Below, in pieces: positions 17,979-27,120 of a DNA stretch of 64,000 nucleotides. The notes below the pieces were generated by a model. It made no database searches, had not been told where the DNA came from, and saw only the letters and a program-made list of their open reading frames with translations. The stretch lies in assembly GCF_002954585.1 (NCBI RefSeq), contig NZ_MSCI01000003.1, forward strand, positions 243,860 through 307,859, written 5' to 3'. Made by a program: the position numbers and the translations under genes. Positions within the stretch are counted from its first letter, which is position 1; each line of letters starts with the position of its first letter. Origin of the DNA: Vibrio chagasii (lineage in GTDB: Bacteria; Pseudomonadota; Gammaproteobacteria; Enterobacterales; Vibrionaceae).

Positions 17979-19103
17979 ATGAATGTTTTGATGTTACTAA
18001 AATGTAATGGTTTAAAGTATGACGACAGAGTTAGGAAAGAAGCTTTAAGTTTAGAAAAAATTGGTTATAAAGTTTGTATTAATGTTGTAGAAAACGATAA
18101 CACTAAAGGAAGTGGATTTATATTCTCTGAAAGAATTAACTATATAAAACATAGTTTAATTACGAGAAGGTTTATTCCTGGGAATAAACTCTTGTTTGTG
18201 AAAATGCTTGAGCTTTTTTTTAGAGTTCTTCCTTTAACTTTAAAAAAGAACACAATAGTTTGGTTGCATGATCCGATTATGTTTGTTTTTGTGCCTTATT
18301 TTTATTTTATAAAGAAGCTCGGTCTTGTTGATAAAATAGTATGGGATCAACATGAGTTGCCTCCAGAAAAGTTTTTAAACTCTAAGCTCCTGCAGCCTTT
18401 ATATAAGTTTTCAATGAGCTTAGCTGATGTAAAGATTCACGCTAACGAAGAGCGGGCTTTATATTTGAATAATAAAATTGAAAAAGAGTTTGACTATGAA
18501 GTCCTACGTAATTTTATAGATGAAGATTTTCTCAGTGAGGAAGTTATGCCTCTTGAAAATGATGTGGCCAGTTGGCTTAGTCAAGATGAGTATTATTTGT
18601 TGCAAAGTGGTGCCTATGAATCCAGGAACTTTTCAAACGTGGTTTCAGCTATTTGCAATAAGATCAAAGCTAAGTGCGTAGTTGTTGGCGGGTTTGACAC
18701 AGAATATATTTCTAAATTAAGAAGCTCTTACTCAAATTTTGATGATTACTTCTTTCTTGTTGGCATGGTCGACCAGATACGTCTGGTTGATTATATTGAA
18801 AGAGCTAAAGCTAGTGTGATTTTTTATGATGATAAAGAGGTAAACTCCTTATATTGTGAGCCTAATAGATTATATCAGGCAATCGGGCGTGGTTGTCCAG
18901 TTATTGTGGGGAACAATCCTACGATGAAAAATATAGTTGAAAGGTTATCTTGTGGTGTTGTTGTAAGTGACTCAGGGAATTCACCAGAAAATATAATAAC
19001 TGCGTTTTTGGCCTTCACTCACTCGGATGTATGTGTAACGCGAGAAGCAAAAAAAGAGTTTGTTTGGTCAGCACAATCCAACGTATTTTCTCAATTTATG
19101 TAG
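17979..19103 (+). CDS. Glycosyltransferase, GT4-like
   Basis: A 374-aa predicted glycosyltransferase. The N-terminus (MNVLMLLKCNGLKYDDRVRKEALSLEKIGYKV) has the strand-loop-helix pattern with 'DDRVRKEA' common in GT4 proteins. WLHDP near 90 and WDQHELPPEKF near 122 resemble the acceptor region, and the C-terminal half carries a GT-B-like CEPNRLYQAIGRGCPVIVGN (about 295-315). It probably adds one sugar of the repeat unit at the cytoplasmic face. The ATG at 17979 is preferred to a TTG at 17964. The gene is AT-rich like its upstream neighbours. Donor and linkage cannot be told. Confidence 0.75.
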   Translation: MNVLMLLKCNGLKYDDRVRKEALSLEKIGYKVCINVVENDNTKGSGFIFSERINYIKHSLITRRFIPGNKLLFVKMLELFFRVLPLTLKKNTIVWLHDPIMFVFVPYFYFIKKLGLVDKIVWDQHELPPEKFLNSKLLQPLYKFSMSLADVKIHANEERALYLNNKIEKEFDYEVLRNFIDEDFLSEEVMPLENDVASWLSQDEYYLLQSGAYESRNFSNVVSAICNKIKAKCVVVGGFDTEYISKLRSSYSNFDDYFFLVGMVDQIRLVDYIERAKASVIFYDDKEVNSLYCEPNRLYQAIGRGCPVIVGNNPTMKNIVERLSCGVVVSDSGNSPENIITAFLAFTHSDVCVTREAKKEFVWSAQSNVFSQFM

Positions 19104-19113
19104 GGTAATTTAG

Positions 19114-20388
19114 ATGAAAGTTCTATATTTCCATCAACATTTTTCTACCCCTAAAGGGATGATAGGAATTCGTTCTTATGAGATGGCTAAGCGATTAGTT
19201 CATCATGGACATAATGTGACTATAGTTTGCGGTACTTACGGCGGTGGGGAGACTGGATTAGATTCGACATTTGTTTCTGGCAAACGAGAAGGTATCGTCG
19301 ATGGCATGCGTATCATTGAGTTTGATTTGGCTTACTCAAACTCAGATGGCTTTTTAAAGCGAACCATGACGTTTGTGAAATTTGCCTTGAAAAGTATTGG
19401 CCTTGCCTTTACTGAAAAATACGATGTGTTGTTTGCAACCACAACACCCCTGACAGCGGGCATTCCGGGTATCTTTGCTCGCTGGTTGCGCGGCAAACCA
19501 TTTGTCTTTGAAGTGAGAGATTTATGGCCAGAACTGCCCAAAGAAATGGGAGTAATTAAAAACCCAGTCATTCTTAGTTTGATGTCGTTTTTAGAATGGG
19601 CATCTTACCGAAGCGCTCATCGTTGTATTGGTTTATCGCCCGGCATTGTTGAAGGCATCAAAAAGCGTGGCGTGGACGAAAATAAAGTAGCCATGGTGCC
19701 GAATGGTTGTGATTTGTCAATTTTCAGCCAACCAACTAAGCCTTGGCGCCCAGAAGGTGTGAAAGAAACAGATTTGATGGCGGTTTTCACAGGAACTCAT
19801 GGGGTTGCAAATGGCCTTGATGCCATTTTAAATACCGCAGTAGAGCTACAGAAACGTGGTCGAGAGGACATTAAGCTAGCCTTAGTGGGACAAGGTAAAT
19901 TAAAGCCAGAATTGGAGAGAAGAGCTAAAGAGCTCGAATTGAACAATGTAGTATTTCACCCTCCTGTAAATAAGCAGAAGTTATCTGGTTTGATGGCAAG
20001 TGCAGACGTTGGCATGCAAGTACTGGCGAATATACCTGCGTTTTATTACGGCACATCGCCTAATAAGTTTTTCGATTATATTTCTGCGGGTCTACCAGTT
20101 ATTAACAACTACCCGGGTTGGTTGGCTGGAATGATTGAGCAAACGCAATGCGGATTCGCGGTTCAGCCAGAAGACCCAATTGCTTTCGCTGATGCCTTAG
20201 AAAAAGCCGCCAATCAAAGAGAGGCCCTTACCTTGATGGGAGCCAATGCACGCCAACTTGCAGAAAGTCAATTTGACCGCGCGCTTTTGGCTGATAAATG
20301 GGTTGATTGGGTGACTGGCGTTAATGCTGAAGGGGGGAATGTGATAGATTGCCGTGCCTCAGAGGTAAAAGATGAAAAGACTGTTTGA
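19114..20388 (+). CDS. Glycosyltransferase family 4, WbuB-like
   Basis: A 424-aa GT-B enzyme. It opens MKVLYFHQHFSTPKGMIGIRSYEMAKRLVHHGH, which is typical of WbuB/WcaI-type enzymes, followed by TTTPLTAGIPG, VFEVRDLWPELP and a C-terminal donor-binding half with YYGTSPNKFFDYISAGLPVI (about 310-330). Related enzymes transfer GlcNAc, FucNAc or similar residues onto lipid-linked intermediates. AGGG precedes the ATG. Codon use returns to the genome's normal style here, so the left border of the conserved 3' part of the locus lies near 19.1 kb. It overlaps the next gene by 17 bp. Confidence 0.88.
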   Translation: MKVLYFHQHFSTPKGMIGIRSYEMAKRLVHHGHNVTIVCGTYGGGETGLDSTFVSGKREGIVDGMRIIEFDLAYSNSDGFLKRTMTFVKFALKSIGLAFTEKYDVLFATTTPLTAGIPGIFARWLRGKPFVFEVRDLWPELPKEMGVIKNPVILSLMSFLEWASYRSAHRCIGLSPGIVEGIKKRGVDENKVAMVPNGCDLSIFSQPTKPWRPEGVKETDLMAVFTGTHGVANGLDAILNTAVELQKRGREDIKLALVGQGKLKPELERRAKELELNNVVFHPPVNKQKLSGLMASADVGMQVLANIPAFYYGTSPNKFFDYISAGLPVINNYPGWLAGMIEQTQCGFAVQPEDPIAFADALEKAANQREALTLMGANARQLAESQFDRALLADKWVDWVTGVNAEGGNVIDCRASEVKDEKTV

Positions 20389-20968
20389 TTTTTTCGCGTC
20401 TCTTGTCGCGCTTATTCTGTTATCCCCAATTATTGCTCTAGTCGCTTGGAAGGTTCATAAAAATCTTGGCTCTCCGGTTCTATTCTGTCAAACCCGACCG
20501 GGCTTAAAAGGAAAACCTTTTGAAATGGTGAAGTTTCGGACTATGAAGGATGCGGTGGATCAACAAGGGAATCCGCTTCCGGATTCTGAGCGTATGACTC
20601 CCTTTGGCGATAAGCTAAGAAACAGTAGCTTAGACGAACTTCCAGAACTATGGAATGTGTTAAAAGGGGAAATGAGCTTAGTGGGACCTCGTCCATTACT
20701 CATGCAGTACCTACCGCTTTATAGTAAGGAACAATCAAGACGCCATGATGTTCGTCCTGGTGTAACTGGCTGGGCTCAAATCAATGGCCGAAATGCAATC
20801 AGTTGGGAAGAAAAGTTTAAGCTCGATGTGTGGTATGTCGATAACCGTAACCTTTGGCTGGATATCAAAATATTATGCCTAACGGTCAAAAAAGTTTTTA
20901 TCAAAGAAGGTATTACCTCCGAGGGGCATGTAACTGCAGAAGCATTTAAAGGTACTCATAATGATTAA
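20372..20968 (+). CDS. Phosphoglycosyl transferase (PglC-like, monotopic)
   Basis: Transfers a sugar-1-phosphate from a UDP-sugar to undecaprenyl phosphate to start the repeat unit. The 198-aa protein has one N-terminal re-entrant hydrophobic helix (LFDFFASLVALILLSPIIALVA) and the catalytic region of small PGTs: KFRTM, RNSSLDELPELWNVLKGEMSLVGPRPL with the Asp-Glu dyad, and RHDVRPGVTGWAQINGRN. The length matches PglC rather than the larger WcaJ/WbaP. It overlaps WbuB at its start and the acyltransferase at its end. With its neighbours it suggests a di-N-acetyl-bacillosamine-like first sugar. Confidence 0.92.
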   Translation: MKRLFDFFASLVALILLSPIIALVAWKVHKNLGSPVLFCQTRPGLKGKPFEMVKFRTMKDAVDQQGNPLPDSERMTPFGDKLRNSSLDELPELWNVLKGEMSLVGPRPLLMQYLPLYSKEQSRRHDVRPGVTGWAQINGRNAISWEEKFKLDVWYVDNRNLWLDIKILCLTVKKVFIKEGITSEGHVTAEAFKGTHND

Positions 20969-21485
20969 AGGCACAATATATAGTTTAGCTAAGGTAGTTG
21001 GCTCAAACAATTTATCTCTTGGTGAAAAGAGCCAGGTTGATGACTTTTGCTTCATAAATGCGGGCAAAAAAACTGAAATAGGGCGCAATGTCCATATTGC
21101 TTCTTTTTCCACAATTGTTGGTGGTGGCGAGTGTGTTATAGGTGATTTTGCAGGTTTAAGCGCAGGCTGCCGTGTAATTACTGCCAGCGATGATTTTTCT
21201 GGTCCATATTTAACAAACCCTACAGTTCATCCTGATTTCACTAATGTCAAATCTAGTAAAGTCGAGATTGGTCGTCACGCAATAATTGGTACCAACAGTG
21301 TTATCTTTCCTGGAGTAACTATTGGTGAAGGATGTGCGGTAGGTGCAGGTGCTGTTATTCGTAAAAACTTGAAAGCTTGGACTGTTTACGCAGTAATTGA
21401 TGGCAAACTAAAAGAATTGAAAAAAAGAGATAGCGAAGCTGTACTAAAAGCTGAGCGTAAGTATTTGGAAAGTGAACATGCTTAA
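20961..21485 (+). CDS. Hexapeptide-repeat acyltransferase
   Basis: A 174-aa left-handed beta-helix acyltransferase. Imperfect hexapeptide turns are visible from about residue 20 (IGRNVHIASFSTIVGGG, VIGDFAGLSAGC) to about 140 (IIGTNSVIFPGVTIGEGCAVGAGAVI), with the coenzyme-A-binding end typical of the family. It lacks the N-terminal Rossmann-like domain of full PglD. The place between PglC-like and DegT genes matches PglD in bacillosamine clusters, so N-acetylation of an amino sugar is likely; O-acetylation is the alternative. It starts at ATG 20961 with AAAGG upstream and overlaps both neighbours. Confidence 0.85.
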   Translation: MIKGTIYSLAKVVGSNNLSLGEKSQVDDFCFINAGKKTEIGRNVHIASFSTIVGGGECVIGDFAGLSAGCRVITASDDFSGPYLTNPTVHPDFTNVKSSKVEIGRHAIIGTNSVIFPGVTIGEGCAVGAGAVIRKNLKAWTVYAVIDGKLKELKKRDSEAVLKAERKYLESEHA

Positions 21486-22662
21486 TACACCATTTTCTCT
21501 ATGGCCCTCTTTTACTCAAGAAGAGGCAGATGCAGTGAGCCGTGTGCTACTGTCAAACAAAGTAAACTACTGGACAGGTAACGAGTGTCGTGAGTTCGAA
21601 AAAGAGTTCGCGGCGTGGGCTGGTTGCGAGTACGCGATTGCTCTTGGTAATGGCACACTTGCACTCGATGTGGCATTGAAAGCTTTGGGTGTTGGTGCGG
21701 GGGATGAAGTGATTACCACCCCAAGAACGTTCCTTGCTTCCGCTTCCTCAATTGTGACTTCCGGTGCCGCCCCTGTTTTTGCGGATGTAGACCTAAATAG
21801 CCAAGCGATCACGGCGGAATCGATACAAGCGGTGCTCACGCCAAAAACAAAAGCGGTGATTGTGGTGCACCTTGCGGGTATGCCAGCAGAGATGGATGCC
21901 ATTATGGCGCTGTCAGAACAGCACGGTTTCTACGTAATTGAAGATTGTGCTCAAGCACATGGCGCGAAATACAAAGGCCGTAGTGTAGGGACTATTGGTC
22001 ATATTGGTGCGTGGTCTTTCTGTCAAGATAAGATCATGACGACAGGCGGCGAGGGCGGCATGGTGACAACCAATGATAAGGCGTTATGGTCAACCATGTG
22101 GTCGTACAAAGATCACGGCAAAAGTTTCGATGCGATTTACAATCGCGAGCACCCACCGGGCTTTCGTTGGTTACACGAATCTTTCGGCACTAACTGGCGC
22201 ATGACAGAAATGCAAGCTGTAATTGGTCGTATCCAGCTTTCTCGCATGCCAGCGTGGACAGCGCAGCGCCAAGTGAATGCTGCAAAAATTGATGAAGCGG
22301 TTGCAGACCTTAGTGTGGTTCGCCGAGTTGAAGTGCCGGAATACAGTGAGCATGCTGAGTACAAGCATTATTTGTTTATCGAGCCTCAGAACCTTGCTGA
22401 AGGGTGGACACGAGATCGCATCGTAGAAACCATCGTTGAGCGTGGTGTTCCAGCTTATCAAGGAAGCTGCTCAGAAGTGTATCTAGAGAAGGCGTTTGAC
22501 AATACGCCTTGGCGACCAGAGCAGCGATTGATCAATGCCGTGACTTTGGGCGAAACAAGCTTGATGTTCCTTGTGCACCCAACCTTAACGGCTGAAGAAG
22601 TGTCTAAAACGGCTCAAGTGATCCGAGAAGTGCTTTTAGAAGCTCAGTGTGAGTGTTTGTGA
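21478..22662 (+). CDS. DegT/DnrJ/EryC1 family sugar aminotransferase
   Basis: PLP-dependent aminotransferase (394 aa) acting on a nucleotide-linked keto sugar, probably the product of the dehydratase encoded downstream. Features are ALGNGTLALDVALKALGVG, the DEVITTPRTFLASAS segment, VIEDCAQAHGA, and the PLP lysine at about K185 within FCQDKIMTTGGEGGM. The ATG at 21478 overlaps the acyltransferase stop region; a GTG at 21472 would add two residues. By context it is the PglE-like step. The exact sugar (4-amino versus 3-amino) cannot be read from sequence. Confidence 0.9.
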   Translation: MLNTPFSLWPSFTQEEADAVSRVLLSNKVNYWTGNECREFEKEFAAWAGCEYAIALGNGTLALDVALKALGVGAGDEVITTPRTFLASASSIVTSGAAPVFADVDLNSQAITAESIQAVLTPKTKAVIVVHLAGMPAEMDAIMALSEQHGFYVIEDCAQAHGAKYKGRSVGTIGHIGAWSFCQDKIMTTGGEGGMVTTNDKALWSTMWSYKDHGKSFDAIYNREHPPGFRWLHESFGTNWRMTEMQAVIGRIQLSRMPAWTAQRQVNAAKIDEAVADLSVVRRVEVPEYSEHAEYKHYLFIEPQNLAEGWTRDRIVETIVERGVPAYQGSCSEVYLEKAFDNTPWRPEQRLINAVTLGETSLMFLVHPTLTAEEVSKTAQVIREVLLEAQCECL

Positions 22663-22701
22663 TTTAGATAGCCCTATACTCTCTTAGCGCTATTCACTAA
22701 A

Positions 22702-22746
22702 AGCTTACAGTTTGGTTAGGTAATACACCTGACTGTAAGCTCTTTA
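22702..22746 (+). terminator. Hairpin terminator after the aminotransferase gene
   Basis: A 10-bp stem AGCTTACAGT (22702-22711) with its complement at 22732-22741, a 20-nt loop, followed by CTTTATTTA. Moderately convincing; the dehydratase gene lies downstream after a 270-bp gap. Confidence 0.6.
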
Positions 22747-22934
22747 TTTAGCTGCTTTTATTTTTCTTCCCCATGAGTTACCAACGCTAAATACTATTAA
22801 AAATTAGTGGAAGAAAACTTAAGGCTAAGTTCACCTCCTCTGTGCAAACTCTACCGCTACAAAGGCTTATTCAATATCTCTAACTCAACACCTCCTGTGT
22901 CGTTATAGGTGTGTTAACTAATAAGAATAAATTC

Positions 22935-24878
22935 ATGCAACGTCTAAACTTCATATGGCACCTTTCTCGTTTTAAAAAGCGGGTTATCAGCGTTTCTATT
23001 GATACATTGCTTATCGTCCTTGCCCTGCATGTTGCTTTGTGGACAAGGCTAGGTGATTTTCAATTTCTGATTGATGGCGATAATTTATTACTAATAGGAC
23101 TAACAGTAATAACGACGGTAGCCATTTTCACTAAAACAGGGCTTTACCGTGCCGTCCTTCGCTACCTTACTTTCCAGGCACTGTTTGTAGTAACGGCTGG
23201 TGCGTTATTATCGGCAATATCATTGGCCGTTTTTGCCTATTACTTACAAGAACCAATCCCTCGCACAGTGCCTATTATTTACTGTGCGTATTTAGCCTTG
23301 TTGTGCGGCGGCTCTCGTTTGGTCGTTCGCAACCTTGTGGCGACAACGTCTCCGTTGAAAGATTCACGTGAGGAAGTATTAATTTACGGCGCGGGTTCTG
23401 GTGGTCGGCAGTTGGCTGTCGCACTTAGGGCTTCTGATCACTATCGAGTACGTGCGTTCATTGATGAAGATAAAACGCTGACTAATACAATGATTTTAGG
23501 TCTGCCTGTTATTGATTTAGGTAAGGCGGAAGGGTTGATTGAGAAGCACGACGTCTCTAAGATCTTGCTCGCCATACCTAGTGCTTCTCGCGCTCGTCGT
23601 AAACAAGTGTTGGACTTGTTGGCACCACTACCCGTAGAAATTCAAACCGTACCAGAAATGGCGGATATTGTCTCAGGCAAAGCGAAAATCGATGAGCTTA
23701 CCGACGTTCCTATTGAAGATTTGCTAGGCCGTGATGCCGTTACTCCTCAGCAATCCCTGATGGAAGCTAACATTAAAGATAAAGTGGTAATGGTCACCGG
23801 TGCTGGCGGCTCTATTGGCTCTGAGTTATGTCGTCAAATTCTCAAACAACAGCCAAAAACATTAGTGCTTTTTGAAGTGTCTGAGTTTGGCTTGTACCAA
23901 ATTGATCGTGAGCTTTCCCTAGTGAAAGAAGAAAAAGGTTATGAAGTCGAGATCGTTCCGCTGCTAGGTTCAGTACAACGACCACATCGATTATTAACCT
24001 CAATGCAGTCATTTGGTGTACAAACGGTTTATCATGCTGCCGCTTATAAGCACGTCCCGCTTGTCGAGTACAACGTGGTCGAGGGGGTGCGCAACAATGT
24101 TTACGGTACTTACTATACCGCTAAAGCTGCGATCGAGGCGGGGGTTGAATCATTTGTGCTGATCTCGACAGACAAAGCGGTACGCCCAACCAATGTGATG
24201 GGCACCACCAAACGTATGGCGGAGCTTGGCTTACAAGCTTTGGCTGAGCGAGAGAACCAAAAAGAGCACGGCACACGTTTCTGTATGGTTCGCTTTGGCA
24301 ATGTGCTTGGATCTTCAGGTTCGGTCATTCCTCTGTTTAAAAAGCAAATTAAAGCTGGTGGCCCATTAACCGTTACTCACCGTGACATCACCCGTTTCTT
24401 TATGACCATTCCTGAAGCCGCACAACTGGTTATTCAAGCGGGTGCAATGGGCAAAGGTGGCGATGTATTTGTTCTTGATATGGGGGAGTCGGTCAAAATT
24501 ACAGATCTGGCTGAAAACTTGATTAACCTTTCAGGGCTTTCTGTTAAAAATGAAGAGAACCCTCATGGTGATATTGAGATTAAGTTTTCAGGTCTGCGCC
24601 CTGGTGAGAAGCTCTATGAAGAGTTGTTGATTGGCGATAACGTATCTCCAACCGCTCATGAGCGCATTATGACAGCACAAGAAGTGTTTTTACCGATTAA
24701 CGAATATGACACGCTTCTTGAGTCTTTGGACTTCGCTTGTCACAACCTACAGCATGATACGATTCGTCAGCTTCTTCTTGATGCGCCAACTGGTTTTAAG
24801 CCGACAGATGGCGTTGGGGATTTGGTTTGGAATGCTGCTCAAAACAAGCAAGAGTTCCTTCTCGAACCTAGAGTCTAG
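22935..24878 (+). CDS. Membrane-bound UDP-GlcNAc 4,6-dehydratase (WbpM/PglF/FlaA1-like)
   Basis: Makes the 4-keto-6-deoxy UDP-sugar used by the aminotransferase. The protein (about 647 aa) has four N-terminal membrane helices (about residues 15-120), a first nucleotide-binding domain (VLIYGAGSGGRQL, about 140), and the C-terminal SDR domain with VMVTGAGGSIGSELCRQ (about 290). The catalytic region reads STDKAVRPTNVMGTTKR, with Met replacing the usual SDR Tyr (MxxxK), as in WbpM and PglF. The in-frame GTG at 22911 is an alternative start. It closes the polysaccharide locus; its normal codon use suggests it belongs to the conserved flank. Confidence 0.92.
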   Translation: MQRLNFIWHLSRFKKRVISVSIDTLLIVLALHVALWTRLGDFQFLIDGDNLLLIGLTVITTVAIFTKTGLYRAVLRYLTFQALFVVTAGALLSAISLAVFAYYLQEPIPRTVPIIYCAYLALLCGGSRLVVRNLVATTSPLKDSREEVLIYGAGSGGRQLAVALRASDHYRVRAFIDEDKTLTNTMILGLPVIDLGKAEGLIEKHDVSKILLAIPSASRARRKQVLDLLAPLPVEIQTVPEMADIVSGKAKIDELTDVPIEDLLGRDAVTPQQSLMEANIKDKVVMVTGAGGSIGSELCRQILKQQPKTLVLFEVSEFGLYQIDRELSLVKEEKGYEVEIVPLLGSVQRPHRLLTSMQSFGVQTVYHAAAYKHVPLVEYNVVEGVRNNVYGTYYTAKAAIEAGVESFVLISTDKAVRPTNVMGTTKRMAELGLQALAERENQKEHGTRFCMVRFGNVLGSSGSVIPLFKKQIKAGGPLTVTHRDITRFFMTIPEAAQLVIQAGAMGKGGDVFVLDMGESVKITDLAENLINLSGLSVKNEENPHGDIEIKFSGLRPGEKLYEELLIGDNVSPTAHERIMTAQEVFLPINEYDTLLESLDFACHNLQHDTIRQLLLDAPTGFKPTDGVGDLVWNAAQNKQEFLLEPRV

Positions 24879-25009
24879 AGGTGATATTGGATTCTGTTAT
24901 GTAGATTATGACCTCCTGTTAGCCGGTTTTTTTACACAAATCTTTCGAAAACGTTATGTTTATTGTCCATAATTACTGTGATCTATGACTCAGATATGAG
25001 GCGGTATTC

Positions 25010-25192
25010 ATGATAATCGATCTTTCGTCTAATCAAGAAATTGAGGAAAGCTTGGATCAAATATTGTGGGATGACTTTAGCTTTCAGTATTTTACTAACA
25101 AAACCACAATGATAGACCAGCCTTTGGTACGTCACCTTAAGCCAAATGACGAGAATGAAGAGCATGAAACTGAGGTTGACCTTCTGCACTAA
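25010..25192 (+). CDS. Unknown 60-aa acidic protein
   Basis: A small ORF starting at an ATG preceded by GAGG at suitable spacing. The product is polar and acidic (LSSNQEIEESLDQILWDD at the N-terminus, NDENEEHETEVDLLH at the C-terminus) with no membrane segment. It stands alone between the polysaccharide locus and gpmI, 131 bp after the dehydratase gene. Not recognised; the Shine-Dalgarno sequence and intact frame are the only support. Confidence 0.4.
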   Translation: MIIDLSSNQEIEESLDQILWDDFSFQYFTNKTTMIDQPLVRHLKPNDENEEHETEVDLLH

Positions 25193-25334
25193 AGAGCTAT
25201 CAAATTATTGTTATTAAGCTTTCTGAATCTATATTGTGGGGATATAAACGTTCATATCCCTACTTTACTCCCTCCTAAAATGACATTTTTTTTCACATCC
25301 GATCGGCCTACCTGAGACGTTTCTTGATCTTCCA

Positions 25335-25369
25335 CTACAGTTTTGACTGTAAACTGTAGTAAAATTACG
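25335..25369 (+). promoter_or_regulatory. Palindrome and probable HexR operator upstream of gpmI
   Basis: CTACAGTTT (25335-25343) is mirrored by AAACTGTAG (25351-25359). Overlapping it, TGTAGTAAAATTACG (25355-25369) closely fits the HexR consensus TGTAATTNAATTACA. HexR controls central carbon genes in gammaproteobacteria, and gpmI begins 50 bp downstream. Inference from motif and position. Confidence 0.55.
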
Positions 25370-25418
25370 CTAATTTGTTTTTATACCGATTTATTTTGAA
25401 TTGAACGAGGTCAGTCCT

Positions 25419-26951
25419 ATGTCAGCTAAGAAGCCAATGGCTCTAGTGATCCTTGACGGTTACGGTTACCGTGAAGACAACCAAGACAACGCTATCGCGA
25501 ACGCTAAGACACCAGTATTAGACGGTCTTATTGCTAACCAACCTAACACGCTAATCTCTGCTTCTGGCATGGATGTAGGCCTACCGGATGGCCAAATGGG
25601 TAACTCTGAAGTTGGTCACACTAACATCGGTGCTGGTCGTGTGGTATATCAAGATCTTACTCGTATCACTAAGTCAATTGCAGACGGTGAATTCGGTCAA
25701 ACTGAAGCGCTAGTGAATGCTATCGACAAAGCTGTGAAAGCGGATAAAGCGGTTCACATCATGGGTCTTATGTCACCAGGTGGCGTTCACTCTCATGAAG
25801 ATCACATCTACGCAGCCGTTGAAATGGCAGCAGAGCGTGGTGCAGAGAAGATTTACCTACACGCATTCCTAGATGGCCGTGATACGCCGCCACGTAGCGC
25901 TGAAAACTCTCTACAACGCTTCCAAGACCTGTTCGCTAAACTAGGCAAAGGTCGTGTGGCTTCTTTGGTTGGTCGTTACTACGCGATGGACCGCGATAAC
26001 AACTGGGATCGCGTTCAAACTGCATACGAGCTGTTAACTGAAGCAAAAGCAGAGTTCACATTCGACACTGCAGTTGCAGGCCTAGAAGCCGCTTACGCTC
26101 GTGACGAAAACGATGAGTTCATTAAAGCGACTGAGATTAAAGCAGAAGGCGAAGAGTCTGCAGCTATCGTTGATGGCGATGCGGTTATCTTCATGAACTA
26201 CCGTGCCGACCGTGCTCGTCAAATCACTCGCACATTCGTTGCTGATTTCGATGGTTTTGAGCGTAACGTATTCCCAGCAATCGACTTTGTGATGCTGACT
26301 CAATACGCTGCTGATATCCCACTGCTATGTGCATTCCCACCGGCTTCTCTAGAGAACACTTACGGTGAGTGGTTATCTAAGCAAGGTAAAACGCAGCTAC
26401 GTATTTCAGAAACAGAGAAATACGCGCACGTGACTTTCTTCTTCAATGGCGGTATCGAAGATGAGTTTGAAGGTGAAGAGCGTCAACTTGTTGCTTCTCC
26501 AAAAGTAGCAACTTACGACCTACAGCCTGAAATGAGCGCGCCAGAGCTAACTGAAAAGTTAGTTGCAGCAATCAAAGGTGGCAAGTACGACGCTATCGTT
26601 TGTAACTTCCCTAACTGTGACATGGTTGGTCACACTGGCGTTTACGATGCAGCAGTGAAAGCCGTAGAGTCTCTAGACGAATGTCTTGGTAAAGTGGTTG
26701 AAGCAATTCAAGAAGCTGACGGCCAACTGCTTATCACAGCAGACCACGGTAACGCAGAAATGATGGTTAACCCAGAAACGGGCGGCATCCACACTGCACA
26801 CACTAATCTACCAGTACCACTTATCTACGTAGGTAACAAAGACGTTGAGTTCAAAGAAGGCGGTAAACTGTCTGACCTTGCACCAACAATGCTATCTCTA
26901 ACGGGTACAGAAATTCCGGCTGAAATGTCAGGTGATGTTTTAGTTAAGTAA
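25419..26951 (+). CDS. gpmI: 2,3-bisphosphoglycerate-independent phosphoglycerate mutase
   Basis: Glycolytic/gluconeogenic enzyme interconverting 3- and 2-phosphoglycerate with two Mn ions. The 510-aa length is typical. Motifs: ALVILDGYGYRED (metal-binding Asp), MGNSEVGHTNIGAGRVVYQD with the phosphoserine Ser (about 62), MSPGGVHSHEDH, HAFLDGRDTPP, VGRYYAMDRDNNWDR, and the C-terminal NFPNCDMVGHTG and TADHGNAE metal site. The ATG at 25419 has GAGG upstream; the frame's TTG at 25401 is rejected. Single-gene unit with its own terminator. Confidence 0.97.
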   Translation: MSAKKPMALVILDGYGYREDNQDNAIANAKTPVLDGLIANQPNTLISASGMDVGLPDGQMGNSEVGHTNIGAGRVVYQDLTRITKSIADGEFGQTEALVNAIDKAVKADKAVHIMGLMSPGGVHSHEDHIYAAVEMAAERGAEKIYLHAFLDGRDTPPRSAENSLQRFQDLFAKLGKGRVASLVGRYYAMDRDNNWDRVQTAYELLTEAKAEFTFDTAVAGLEAAYARDENDEFIKATEIKAEGEESAAIVDGDAVIFMNYRADRARQITRTFVADFDGFERNVFPAIDFVMLTQYAADIPLLCAFPPASLENTYGEWLSKQGKTQLRISETEKYAHVTFFFNGGIEDEFEGEERQLVASPKVATYDLQPEMSAPELTEKLVAAIKGGKYDAIVCNFPNCDMVGHTGVYDAAVKAVESLDECLGKVVEAIQEADGQLLITADHGNAEMMVNPETGGIHTAHTNLPVPLIYVGNKDVEFKEGGKLSDLAPTMLSLTGTEIPAEMSGDVLVK

Positions 26952-26977
26952 CTTTTAACTGCCATCGAATACCAGAG

Positions 26978-27006
26978 CGGCTGCACGCGAGTGTGGCCGT
27001 TTTTTT
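26978..27006 (+). terminator. Terminator of gpmI
   Basis: CGGCTGCAC / GTGTGGCCG stem with two G-U pairs, a GCGA loop and a run of seven T. Confidence 0.85.
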
Positions 27007-27024
27007 GTATCTGGATCTTGAAGA

Positions 27025-27120
27025 ATAGATGCGAGATACGGGTAAACGAGATAAGAAAAGCTTAGGAGCAGATGCGAGGTGCGAGTAGACGATATGAGAA
27101 TAGCTTTAGAGCGAGTGCTT
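27025..27120. repeat. Copy of the dispersed palindromic repeat
   Basis: Contains GATGCGAGATACGGGTAAAC and GCAGATGCGAGGTGCGAGTA words, in the orientation opposite to the copies near 2.2 and 6.8 kb. No coding content. The remaining gap up to 27254 shows nothing else. Confidence 0.6.
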
